A program made the translations under genes and the position numbers. This document shows, piece by piece, positions 1-6,799 of a stretch of DNA of 10,481 nt. A model generated the notes under the pieces. It was not told the origin of the DNA. It saw only the letters and a list, made by a program, of their open reading frames with translations, and did not search any database. The stretch comes from an uncultured Saprospiraceae bacterium (GTDB taxonomy: Bacteria > Bacteroidota > Bacteroidia > Chitinophagales > Saprospiraceae): assembly GCA_937930625.1 (NCBI GenBank), contig CALHBW010000557.1, positions 1 through 10,481 on the forward strand, read 5' to 3'. The stretch's first letter is position 1, and every line of letters starts with the position of its first letter.

Positions 1-87
1 CAATTCTCTTGAAAAAGCATTATGCTTTACCAAAAGACGGTCTAATTTAGCCTCAAGGAGTTTGATTTGTTCTTGATTATCGTTCAT
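1..87 (-). CDS. N-terminus of a probable DUF2339-type membrane protein (partial)
   Basis: The reverse strand opens with ATG at 87-85 and stays open for 29 codons to the window edge, so only the amino end is visible. It begins MNDNQEQIKLLEAKL and continues as a charged, heptad-like helix (Leu/Ile at regular spacing), ending with a phrase close to 'AFSRE'. Bacteroidota DUF2339 proteins, which are large multi-pass membrane proteins of unknown function, commonly start with this kind of short coiled coil followed by 'FSREI'. The assignment is from memory of that pattern and from 29 residues only. That the reading frame is real is supported by a strong promoter match at 120-151, leaving a leader of roughly 25-30 nt. 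No Shine-Dalgarno site is seen, as is usual in this phylum. Confidence 0.5.
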   Translation of the reverse strand, partial: MNDNQEQIKLLEAKLDRLLVKHNAFSREL

Positions 88-119
88 TTATTGGCAGTTT
101 TGTATTTGTGAATCTTTGA

Positions 120-151
120 CAAACATACCCTAAAAGAAATCGTCCACCAAA
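120..151 (-). promoter_or_regulatory. Bacteroidota-type promoter for the leftward gene at 1-87
   Basis: Read on the minus strand, TTTG (151-148) is followed by a 20-nt spacer and TATGTTTG (127-120). This matches the Bacteroidota primary-sigma consensus (-33 TTTG, -7 TAnnTTTG, spacing about 17-23) at every fixed base. Transcription would start near 113, some 25 nt before the ATG at 87. Confidence 0.7.
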
Positions 152-291
152 CCTTTTATCGCATTTTAAGGATTTTTTAAACTATCAACTTCCTACATAA
201 TATCCTGATAATCAATTTTTTATTTCATATTTTTAAGCACTTTTTAGCAAAAAAATAATATTGATAGCTAAAAAGCCACGAACTAAGAACT

Positions 292-441
292 ATGAACGCT
301 GTCTGTATAAAAAATTGCACAAACTATCTCACGCAGAGAACGCGGAGTACGCAGAGTTTTTGATTATTAGCCCTCTGCGTACTCTGCGCCCTCTGCGTGA
401 AAATCATCTATTGTGCAATTTGTTATACACACATGAACGCT
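292..441. mobile_element. MITE-like element with 22-bp TIRs and 9-bp target duplication
   Basis: A 132-bp element (301-432) is bounded by inverted repeats 301-322 and 411-432 that match at 20 of 22 positions (ends GTCTGTATAA / GTGTGTATAA). The 9-mer ATGAACGCT occurs directly outside both ends, at 292-300 and 433-441, as expected of a target-site duplication. Inside is a second inverted repeat, 330-356 against 373-399 (24 of 27 matching), each arm made of three related 9-mers of the form CACGCAGAG / nnCGCnGAG / TACGCAGAG, around a 16-nt loop. No coding capacity is present, so this would be a non-autonomous element mobilised in trans. A 9-bp duplication is compatible with several insertion-sequence families (IS1, some IS4), and the sequence alone does not choose among them. 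It ends about 70 bp before the protease start. Confidence 0.75.
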
Positions 442-511
442 CACCTATGGACTATGAGCAAAAAAATACCTAACTTACCATCTTTTTCAATCCAACAAAT
501 AAAAAGTACTA

Positions 512-2746
512 ATGAAAAGAGTTATCTTCATTCTGTTTACCTTGCTTTTTTTCACCCATTTCAGCAATGCCCAAACCCAATCTCCCATAAACCTCGATTT
601 ACTTTTTGAATTACAAAAATTGGAAAATACCAACCAAACTGACCAAGTATTACACGTCTTAGTCAAAGGTAATCTCAGTACAATTGAAGAAGAAGTCAGA
701 GCCGCAAACGGCACGTACAAATTTGGCTTAAAAAATATCGCTTCAGTCAGCGTTCCTGCTGCTGCTATCCGCCCGATGATTGCCAATCCCGACATCAAAC
801 GCATTGAATATTGCACTGCCAAACCACAATTATTAGGCGACTTTATTCTGGAAAATAATAATCTCGACTCTCTCCACAATGGCATGGGCGTACTCCCGCA
901 AGGGCTTGATGGTGAAGGTGTTGTAGTAGCCACGATAGACTCAGGTATGGACTGGCGACATCCAGACCTCCAGAATGAAGATGGCACGACCCGCATTAAG
1001 TACATTTGGGACCAAACCGTCACTGCTTCCAACACGCCTTACGGCTACGGCTACGAGTCAGATGAAAACAGGATAAACACCAATACGCCTTTACACGACC
1101 CCTATGTTTTTGGCACCTTCGGACATGGCAATGGCGTAGCAGGCGTAGCCGCCGGAAATGGCAGTGCTGTGGAAGGAGAATACATTGGCGCAGCTCCCAA
1201 ATCTGACCTTATTCACGTCAATATCGACCTCTCAAATGGTTGGTTTGGGCATTTCATAGATGGATTGAATTATATCTTCGAGAAAGCCGACGAGCTTGGA
1301 AAACCCTGCGTCATCAATTCGAGCGTGGGAACCTATCGCGGTCCGCATGATACGCGCGGATTGGAGACACAAATGATTGAAAATTTACTGGATGAAAAAC
1401 CCGGACGCGTACTCGTACAAGCTGCGGGAAATGGCGCGACTATTCGCCAACACCTCGGCTATGAAGTTACTGCCGATACGGTCTTTTCTTGGTTCAAAGT
1501 TAATGTCAATACACTTGGTTTCGTTTATTTCGATTTATATGCCGATAAAGCGGATTGGGATGATGTATATTTTTCGCTCGGCTTGCGCCGAAAATCTGAT
1601 TTATCGCTGCGGGGTGTTACCGATTTTTTCAATGTTCAGGAAGATTTTATGCCAACAGGTACACCCGGCGTTGACAGCATTTCGCGCGACTTATATGACG
1701 AGGAAACGGGTACATTATTAGGCGAAATTCAAATATATGCTGAACTCAATCAAGGCACATACGACATGGCATTCGTGGTCATGAATCAGGCGAGTAATAC
1801 CGATTATTGGGAACTATCCACCACAGGAAGCGGCAAATTTGATGTATGGAGCAACGGCACACTCATAGGAACATCTAGCATCGTACCTCCACACCAAGCT
1901 CCCGATGCTGCCACATTCCCTGACATCGAAAAACATATTTTCGCAGACACCCTAAAAACCGTCGTCAGTGCATGGAATTGCTCACCTAAAGTTATTTCGG
2001 TCGCCAATTATTCCAACCGCAGCACATGGCCCGGCTACGATGGCATGACCTATCCAAACGAAACACTCCATCAGGTCAAAATCCCCGATTCAAGCGTAGG
2101 ACCTACACGTACAGGACTACAAAAACCCGACCTCGCAGCGTCCGGCAATTATACTTTTGCCCTGCAAGCTATTGAGCGATTGGAAGAACTTTCTACGCTA
2201 CCCAATGATGCCGACCGCCTCGCGCCCGAAGGTTGGCACGCGCGTTGGGCGGGTACGTCCATCTCTGCGCCTGTCGTGACGGGTACGGTGGCTTGCTACT
2301 TGCAGCAATTTCCCAACGCCACCTATGCCGAAATCAAAGAAGCCTTACAAAACTCCGCCAAAGTTGATGAACACGTACTTCACCAATACGGTCCTGTTCC
2401 CAACGACGCTTGGGGTTACGGCAAACTTGACGGCTTTAATTTTGTCAATAATGCCGTACTCGCCATTGATGTAGAAGAACCCATTTTACCTGAAGTTACG
2501 CTACAAAATTCTCCCAATCCCTTCCGCGACATCACTCGTATTGAATATAATTTGAATGAATTTGCAGGGCAAAATATCCAAATACGTGTCACGGACTTGA
2601 TGGGACGTACCATATACACGCATTTTTCCAATAAAAAAATAGATTCATTTGTATTGGATATGAAAAAAATGGCATCCGGTACGTATTTTTACACCCTAAT
2701 TGTGGACAACAATTCCATAAAAACCCAAAAAATGATAAAAACGTAA
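512..2746 (+). CDS. Secreted S8 subtilisin-like serine protease with T9SS sorting domain
   Basis: Extracellular endopeptidase of the subtilase family (744 aa). A signal peptide covers residues 1-20 (hydrophobic core, cleavage after SNA before Gln21). A pro-region-like segment spans about 45-105. The catalytic triad is visible: Asp143 in ATIDSGMDWRHPDL, His205 in FGHGNGVAGVAAGN, Ser583 in AGTSISAPVVTG; oxyanion Asn307 lies in VQAAGNGA. The His motif is HGNGVAG rather than the usual HGTHVAG. Between Asn307 and Ser583 lie about 276 residues, far more than in subtilisin, with beta-rich segments at about 320-455 suggesting an inserted beta-sandwich. Residues about 658-744 form a type A T9SS C-terminal domain (LQNSPNPFRDITRIEY, DLMGRTIY, ASGTYFYTLIV), directing export across the outer membrane. 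The ATG at 512 is chosen because the signal peptide starts there. The stop codon lies inside the first hairpin repeat at 2742. Confidence 0.93.
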   Translation: MKRVIFILFTLLFFTHFSNAQTQSPINLDLLFELQKLENTNQTDQVLHVLVKGNLSTIEEEVRAANGTYKFGLKNIASVSVPAAAIRPMIANPDIKRIEYCTAKPQLLGDFILENNNLDSLHNGMGVLPQGLDGEGVVVATIDSGMDWRHPDLQNEDGTTRIKYIWDQTVTASNTPYGYGYESDENRINTNTPLHDPYVFGTFGHGNGVAGVAAGNGSAVEGEYIGAAPKSDLIHVNIDLSNGWFGHFIDGLNYIFEKADELGKPCVINSSVGTYRGPHDTRGLETQMIENLLDEKPGRVLVQAAGNGATIRQHLGYEVTADTVFSWFKVNVNTLGFVYFDLYADKADWDDVYFSLGLRRKSDLSLRGVTDFFNVQEDFMPTGTPGVDSISRDLYDEETGTLLGEIQIYAELNQGTYDMAFVVMNQASNTDYWELSTTGSGKFDVWSNGTLIGTSSIVPPHQAPDAATFPDIEKHIFADTLKTVVSAWNCSPKVISVANYSNRSTWPGYDGMTYPNETLHQVKIPDSSVGPTRTGLQKPDLAASGNYTFALQAIERLEELSTLPNDADRLAPEGWHARWAGTSISAPVVTGTVACYLQQFPNATYAEIKEALQNSAKVDEHVLHQYGPVPNDAWGYGKLDGFNFVNNAVLAIDVEEPILPEVTLQNSPNPFRDITRIEYNLNEFAGQNIQIRVTDLMGRTIYTHFSNKKIDSFVLDMKKMASGTYFYTLIVDNNSIKTQKMIKT

Positions 2747-2840
2747 CCCAGACATTCTTGTCTGGACAACGTAACCCAGACATTCTTGTCTGGATTTTCC
2801 TAACAAAAAAAATACACCAGACAAGAATGTCTGGGTTACG
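2742..2840. repeat. Three-copy hairpin repeat (two direct, one inverted) filling the gap between genes
   Basis: A 24-bp sequence occurs at 2742-2765 and again at 2770-2793, and as an exact inverted copy at 2817-2840. Each copy has a CGTAAC head followed by a palindrome, CCAGACA-TTCT-TGTCTGG (7-bp stem, 4-nt loop). The first copy contains the protease stop codon (2744-2746); the inverted copy ends two bases before the next start codon (2843). The whole gap thus consists of these repeats plus 23 bp of AT-rich spacer. A variant of the same repeat is at 6064-6127. The layout resembles REP/BIME elements. Confidence 0.88.
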
Positions 2841-2842
2841 AT

Positions 2843-3337
2843 ATGCTACTGCTAAATACCAATCAAATCCGACAGAAAACCAAGCGATTAGCCATAGAAA
2901 TTTTGGAAGAAAACTATGGCGAACGTGAAATTATCCTTGCGGGTATCAACACTACAGGTACGCGCTTCGCCAGTCGCTTGAAAGAGGAATTGGAACAATT
3001 GTGCCGTAGCAAAATCAGGCTTACCACGATTCACCTTAATCCCGCTAATCCGCTTTCCGGCGAGATTACCATTGATTTACCCGCTAAAAAATTGCAAAAC
3101 AAACTCATCCTTGTCATTGATGATGTGGCAAATACCGGACGCACCTTGTATTATGCCATGAAACCCATTATGGAAGTTTTGCCCAAAAAGGTAGAAGTCG
3201 TTGTTTTGGTGGATAGAAAGCATAAATCATTTCCTGTAAAAACAGATTATGTAGGCATGAGCCTTGCTACTACAATGCAGGAAAATATTAAGGTGAAAAT
3301 AGAAGAAGGAATTGAAGAAGCAGTTTATTTGGAATAG
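2843..3337 (+). CDS. PyrR-like phosphoribosyltransferase
   Basis: A 164-aa type I phosphoribosyltransferase-fold protein. The PRPP-binding motif is clear at residues 89-101 (ILVIDDVANTGRT), preceded by beta strands at 29-35 (EIILAGI) and followed by VVVLVDRKHKSFPVKTDYVG at 119-138. That last stretch, and the 'tRG-like' loop NTTGTRFASRL (36-46), resemble PyrR (bifunctional pyrimidine-operon RNA-binding regulator and uracil phosphoribosyltransferase). The protein is slightly shorter than PyrR (about 180 aa). There is no pyrimidine gene nearby, so a regulatory role is not supported by context; many Bacteroidota carry such stand-alone PRTases of undefined substrate. The start at 2843 is the only ATG that keeps the N-terminal helix (QIRQKTKRLAIEILEE), and it lies directly after a repeat hairpin. 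It may be read through from the protease gene 96 bp upstream. Confidence 0.82.
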   Translation: MLLLNTNQIRQKTKRLAIEILEENYGEREIILAGINTTGTRFASRLKEELEQLCRSKIRLTTIHLNPANPLSGEITIDLPAKKLQNKLILVIDDVANTGRTLYYAMKPIMEVLPKKVEVVVLVDRKHKSFPVKTDYVGMSLATTMQENIKVKIEEGIEEAVYLE

Positions 3338-3352
3338 TCGCAGTGTAATCCA

Positions 3353-3694
3353 CCGTAGCGTAATGCGTCTCGCTTGCGCCCCGTACTACGCGACTGTAAT
3401 GACTGCTTTAGCTGTCAAGTAAAATAAAAAATTATTTATAATTTACTATTTTTAAATTCATTACAAATTAAAATAATTATGTGCGTGACAGCTAAACAGG
3501 CTGACCGCGAATACTGTAATGACTGCTTTAGCTGTCAAGTGAAATGAAAATATATCTATAAATTATTGTTTTTTTTAAGTTTTTAAAAATTAAAATAACT
3601 ATGCACTTGACAGCTAAAGCAGTCATTACGGAGTTTCCGTCCAGGCTGTACTTGCAAAACTAAGGCAGCGCAAGCGAGACGCATTACGCTACGG
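3353..3694. repeat. Outer 27-bp perfect inverted repeat enclosing the repeat island
   Basis: Bases 3353-3379 and 3668-3694 are exact inverted copies (27 of 27), reading CCGTAGCGTAATGCGTCTCG at the start of the left arm and ending CTTGCGC. They enclose 288 bp. The arms are GC-rich, in contrast to the AT-rich core. They share a GTAATG motif with the repeats inside them. Confidence 0.88.
3393..3629. repeat. Two tandem ~115-bp units, each with terminal inverted repeats
   Basis: Unit A (3393-3505) and unit B (3513-3629) both begin with the same 28 bp (3393-3420 = 3513-3540), which contains GTAATGACTGCTTTAGCTGT. Each then has an AT-rich middle of about 60 bp ending in a conserved AAATTAAAATAA-TATG phrase, and closes with an inverted copy of its own start: near-perfect in B (3605-3629, 25 bp) and decayed in A (3483-3505). 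The terminal motif is itself an imperfect palindrome (GACTGCT / AGCTGTC). The units are diverged duplicates of one small hairpin-forming element. No protein is encoded. Confidence 0.85.
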
Positions 3695-4028
3695 CGAATG
3701 ACGCAAAACAAGGAAGCGGTCACTTAATTTCATTAAAACAAGTTCAATTTATTTTGAATAAAAAATATTTTTTAAAAATATTTTCATTAGATAAAACACT
3801 AATTATCAGTTATTAAAATATTTTTATAAATAAAAAACATCTCATTCGGCATTATGTTTGCCTAATGGTCAATGCTTAGATGCTTAAATGATGAAATGCT
3901 TAGTAACGAGTAAATATTATTTTTATGACTCGTTTCAAATCAATTAAAAATTCTCCATTATCCATTTTCAATTAAAAAACATTGTAGCATTCAAGCATTA
4001 TCTCATTAACGCATTAAAAATATATCAT

Positions 4029-5894
4029 ATGCTCAAAGTACTCAATTTCGCTACCCTGATAATGTTGTTGTTTGTCAATACGACGATAGCACAGAAAGGT
4101 TGGTTTGTTGTAACGTCACAAGGGGATAGATTGGCATGGGTAGAAGCCGACGAACTCAGTCCCGCAGGTGATTTAATCAAGATTAAGAAAAACGGCAAAT
4201 ATGGCTTGATGGACCAAAATGGTAACATCAAAATCAAGCCAAGATACAAAGATATAAAAGGCTATTCCAATGGTTTGGCTTGTGTAAAAGCATCCAATGG
4301 AAAGTACGGCTTCACCACCGAGAAAGGTTTTTTCCCGATTGAAGCGATATATAATGATGCGACTAATTTTAGCGCAGAAGGCATTGCCGCCGTATCGAAT
4401 CGTGGTGAATGGGGTTTTATTGACCGCTTAGGCAAACTGTTGATTGACTATAAATATGCCGACGCGACACCGTTCAGAAACGGACATTCTATCGTGCGAA
4501 AAACGATGTCTAAAACCGTCGGAATGATTAATACCAACGAGCAGTTCGTTGTGCGTCCTGATACCTATTTGCAATTATACTTCCCGAAAGACGGTATGAT
4601 TGCTGCCCGTAAGCAAGGCTCCGGCAAGTGGGGTTTTGTCAATACTTCCGGTAAATTGGCTATCGAACCACAATATGAAAAAGTAACATCATTCGGCGAT
4701 GGTCATGCACTCGCTAAAGCCGACGCGCGCTATGCTGTCATTGACAAGCAAGGCAGAGAAGTTGCTCCGGCAATGTTTGAGGATGCTAAAGTAGATGGTT
4801 ATAATGATGGACTCGCTGCAGCCAGATACGATGGCAAATGGGGTTTTATCAATACAAAAGGCGAAGTCGTCGTTGATTTTCAATATGATGACGTCAGTTC
4901 GTTTTCTGATGGAAAAGCTGCCGTTTTGATGGATGGTTACTGGGGATATATCGATACCTATGGTGAGTTGGTGATTATACCTGAATTTGAGCAGGCAGGA
5001 CCTTTTTATCGTATGAATGGTCGCTCAATTGCACTGGCAAAAGAAGGCGATATGCCTCCACCAATAGAGGAAGATGACGAAGAAATTGGTTTTATGGACG
5101 AAGAAGCAAGCATCGTAGATGAGGTGGATGAAAACTGGCAAGACGAAGAGGAAGAAGATGAAGAAGATAACGAAGAAACTTATGAAGAAGAAGTCTTTGA
5201 AGAGGAAGAAATTGCAGAATTGGAAGAATCGCCCAAGCCACAATGGGGTGAAGATGAGGAAAAAGATGACGAAGAATATCAAGAACCACCAAAGGAAAGA
5301 CCAACGATTTTTAGCAGCAGACCCGGCAAGGGCAAAGGAAAAGGAAAAGGCAAGGGTAAGGGTAAGCTCGGCAAAGGAAAAGGTAAACGACCAAGTACGA
5401 CAACTACTGCCGCACCTGCCAATAATTCGTCAAGCGACAGCCGTGCCGAATTGAAATTTGTGAAGGCATTGCACGATATTGAAGAAAGTATCAATGATTC
5501 GCGCCTGGCATATACCAGCAGCTTGATTTATATCAATGAAGGGCACGAATCCGGCGATATTGCCACCTTCTCCCGCAATGCAAAATCTGCCCGTGCAGAC
5601 ATGAACAAAGCATTGGACGCTATGGAAAAATCAGCGCGTGATTTGGATAAATTAGCCAAAAACCCACCTATGAACTGCTTGGGTATGAATAAGTTATTCA
5701 AAACCGCCATGCCTGACATCATGAGTGCCAGAAAATCGCTTCAAGCTGCTTCAGAGCATCTCGACGAAGCATTCTCGCGTGTCAGTCACAAGGCAATGGG
5801 CGATTCTCTCAATCGCACTTCCGGCAAACTCAACGATACCGAAAGTACCCTCACCGAATTGCACGATTTGGTAGAGCGTTGCTTGACGAAGTAG
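4029..5894 (+). CDS. Exported WG-repeat protein with acidic stretch, Gly-Lys tract and helical C-terminus
   Basis: A 621-aa exported protein of unknown function. The signal peptide is residues 1-21 (cleavage before Gln22). Eight WG (KWG) beta repeats follow at a period of about 35 residues, with cores near 57, 92, 127, 164, 200, 235, 270 and 304 (for example KWGFVNTSGKLAIEPQY at 200 and KWGFINTKGEVVVDFQY at 270); units 4 and 6 have lost the WG pair. Residues 346-422 are dominated by Asp and Glu. Residues 432-453 are an almost pure Gly-Lys alternation, followed by a Thr/Ala/Ser linker. Residues about 473-620 are predicted alpha-helical, with Cys550 and Cys618 that could pair outside the cytoplasm. 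WG repeats probably serve in protein binding; that is family knowledge, not shown here. No T9SS tail is seen, so the periplasm is the likely location. The next hairpin (5990-6048) would end its transcript. Confidence 0.88.
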   Translation: MLKVLNFATLIMLLFVNTTIAQKGWFVVTSQGDRLAWVEADELSPAGDLIKIKKNGKYGLMDQNGNIKIKPRYKDIKGYSNGLACVKASNGKYGFTTEKGFFPIEAIYNDATNFSAEGIAAVSNRGEWGFIDRLGKLLIDYKYADATPFRNGHSIVRKTMSKTVGMINTNEQFVVRPDTYLQLYFPKDGMIAARKQGSGKWGFVNTSGKLAIEPQYEKVTSFGDGHALAKADARYAVIDKQGREVAPAMFEDAKVDGYNDGLAAARYDGKWGFINTKGEVVVDFQYDDVSSFSDGKAAVLMDGYWGYIDTYGELVIIPEFEQAGPFYRMNGRSIALAKEGDMPPPIEEDDEEIGFMDEEASIVDEVDENWQDEEEEDEEDNEETYEEEVFEEEEIAELEESPKPQWGEDEEKDDEEYQEPPKERPTIFSSRPGKGKGKGKGKGKGKLGKGKGKRPSTTTTAAPANNSSSDSRAELKFVKALHDIEESINDSRLAYTSSLIYINEGHESGDIATFSRNAKSARADMNKALDAMEKSARDLDKLAKNPPMNCLGMNKLFKTAMPDIMSARKSLQAASEHLDEAFSRVSHKAMGDSLNRTSGKLNDTESTLTELHDLVERCLTK

Positions 5895-5897
5895 ATG

Positions 5898-5969
5898 AGT
5901 TGATGGGTTGACGAATTGATGAGTTGACGGGTTGATGGGTTGACGAGTTGATGGGTTGACGGGTTGATG
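5898..5969. repeat. Nine-unit octamer tandem repeat (16-bp higher-order period)
   Basis: Starting three bases after the stop codon of the WG-repeat gene are nine consecutive 8-mers of the form RRTTGAYG. The Y alternates strictly T, C, T, C ... across all nine, so the true period is 16 bp (TTGATG then TTGACG). No stable hairpin or coding function is evident. Confidence 0.85.
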
Positions 5970-5989
5970 AATTTTAGGTAAAATAAATT

Positions 5990-6055
5990 TTGCCCCGACA
6001 GGAAATAATTTTCATTCATACGAAAAGAATTATTTTTTGTCGGGGCAATTTAGTA
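5990..6055 (+). terminator. Large stem-loop, probable terminator of the WG-repeat gene
   Basis: TTGCCCCGACA (5990-6000) pairs perfectly with TGTCGGGGCAA (6038-6048). An AT-rich inner stem (6003-6013 against 6022-6035, one bulge) extends it. The run TTTAGTATTTTT follows. The T tract is interrupted, so termination is likely but not certain. Confidence 0.55.
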
Positions 6056-6063
6056 TTTTTACT

Positions 6064-6127
6064 ACGTAACACAGACATTCCTGTCTGTGCCTTGTGTGAA
6101 GCACAGACAGGAATGTCTGTGTTACGT
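6064..6127. repeat. Perfect 27-bp inverted repeat, variant of the 2742-2840 hairpin family
   Basis: Bases 6064-6090 and 6101-6127 are exact inverted copies around a 10-nt loop. Each arm holds the head CGTAACA and the palindrome CAGACA-TTCC-TGTCTG, a two-base variant of the repeat at 2742-2840. Each arm can fold alone or both can pair as one long stem. It ends 14 bp before the acetyltransferase start codon. Confidence 0.88.
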
Positions 6128-6141
6128 TTTTAAACTTAACC

Positions 6142-6576
6142 ATGTTTACACTACTCATAGATTTTGGAACACCTGCTTACGATGATATGGTCAAATTGCG
6201 GGATGATATACTCAGAAAGCCACTTGGTCTGGAATTTACGCCCGAATATCTGGCAGCCGAATACGATATGATGCACCTTGCCTGTTATAATGAACGGCAC
6301 GAATTGCTGGGTTGTCTTATCCTCGCTCCGCAAGAAAATGGCGAAATTAAAATGCGCCAAGTAGCCGTTCGGGAAGATTGTCAGCGAAAAGGTGTTGGTC
6401 AACTCATGGTCGCCGACAGCGAGACGATTGCCCGCGAAAAAGGCTTTTCCAAAATGACGATGCACGCCCGCGATACAGCTATTCCGTTTTATAAAAAGCT
6501 GAATTATAAGAAGAAAGGTCGCGCTTTTACAGAAGTTACTATCAAGCATTATAAAATGGAAAAAGAATTGAAATGA
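6142..6576 (+). CDS. GNAT-family N-acetyltransferase (YjcF/ElaA-like)
   Basis: A 144-aa enzyme predicted to move an acetyl group from acetyl-CoA to an unknown amine. The GNAT core is complete: strand 4 MRQVAV (71-76), the pyrophosphate-binding loop QRKGVG (81-86) with helix to about 99, strand MTMHAR (105-110), and the C-terminal FYKKLNY (116-122) with F-TEV and a final MEKEL. The N-terminal pattern LRDDILRKPLGLEF (19-32) and GCLIL (57-61) match the small YjcF/ElaA-like Bacteroidota acetyltransferases. Full length for the family. It is cytoplasmic (no signal). The ATG at 6142 fits because beta strand 1 begins immediately. It stands alone, with a hairpin repeat just upstream and AT-rich low-complexity sequence downstream; context gives no substrate. 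Confidence 0.86.
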   Translation: MFTLLIDFGTPAYDDMVKLRDDILRKPLGLEFTPEYLAAEYDMMHLACYNERHELLGCLILAPQENGEIKMRQVAVREDCQRKGVGQLMVADSETIAREKGFSKMTMHARDTAIPFYKKLNYKKKGRAFTEVTIKHYKMEKELK

Positions 6577-6799
6577 TTTTTGATTGAGTGATTTTTGATT
6601 TTTGATTTCACACATTTTGTCATCATTCCTACGTGGCGAAGCCACTACCATAATGAGTAGGTGTTTTTACACTTGAGTTTATTGATTCATTAAGACATTA
6701 TTTCATTTCAAATTTACTCATTTATTCATCTATTCATTTACTCATCTTTTGTGAAAAACGCGCAAGAGTTAAGAATGTAGATACTAAAAACTGCAAAAC
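6574..6799. other. Intergenic spacer: low-complexity runs, one REP-like hairpin, weak promoter
   Basis: Three parts can be seen. At 6574-6609 TGATTTTTGATT-type reiterations overlap the acetyltransferase stop. At 6628-6661, GTGGC-GAA-GCCAC (6633-6645) forms a hairpin which, read on the minus strand, is preceded by GTAG (6648-6645) as in REP elements; CCTAC (6628) and GTAGG (6657) flank it. At about 6683-6746 TTCATTTA / TTCATCTA-like 8-mers repeat. TTTG (6748-6751), an 18-nt spacer and TAAGAATG (6770-6777) is a partial promoter match 22 nt before the next gene. Confidence 0.5.

Larger units (their letters stand above)
3338..4028. other. 691-bp gene-free region: repeat island, then AT-rich leader
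   Basis: No credible reading frame is present on either strand. The left half (3353-3694) is a nested set of repeats listed separately. The right half (about 3715-4028) is very AT-rich, with short reiterations such as ATGCTTAGATGCTTAAATGATGAAATGC split over 3871-3902 and CATTATCCATT-like phrases near 3955-3967. TATGTTTG at 3853-3860 matches the -7 element of Bacteroidota promoters, but no TTTG is found about 20 nt upstream of it, so a promoter for the WG-repeat gene there is only a possibility. Confidence 0.7.

Noticed and set aside
261..609. Two overlapping 70-residue plus-strand frames before the protease
   Set aside because: They run through the MITE and into the protease signal peptide in another frame, have no recognisable domain, and their composition follows the inverted repeats.
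2843..3337. Calling the phosphoribosyltransferase PyrR and the upstream hairpins its attenuator
   Set aside because: The upstream hairpins are dispersed repeats found elsewhere in the window, and no pyrimidine gene follows; only family similarity is supported.
3353..3694. CRISPR array
   Set aside because: The direct repeats are only two, spaced about 90 bp, with inverted copies and a related AT-rich core rather than unique spacers; no cas genes.
5119..5454. Lysine-rich plus-strand frame inside the WG-repeat gene
   Set aside because: A shifted reading of GAA/GAT-rich codons; the frame with signal peptide and WG repeats explains the region.
5786..6019. Minus-strand frame with repeated NPSTHQLVNPSTRQL-like peptide
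   Set aside because: It translates the octamer array and the antisense of the WG-repeat gene end; no start signal or family match.
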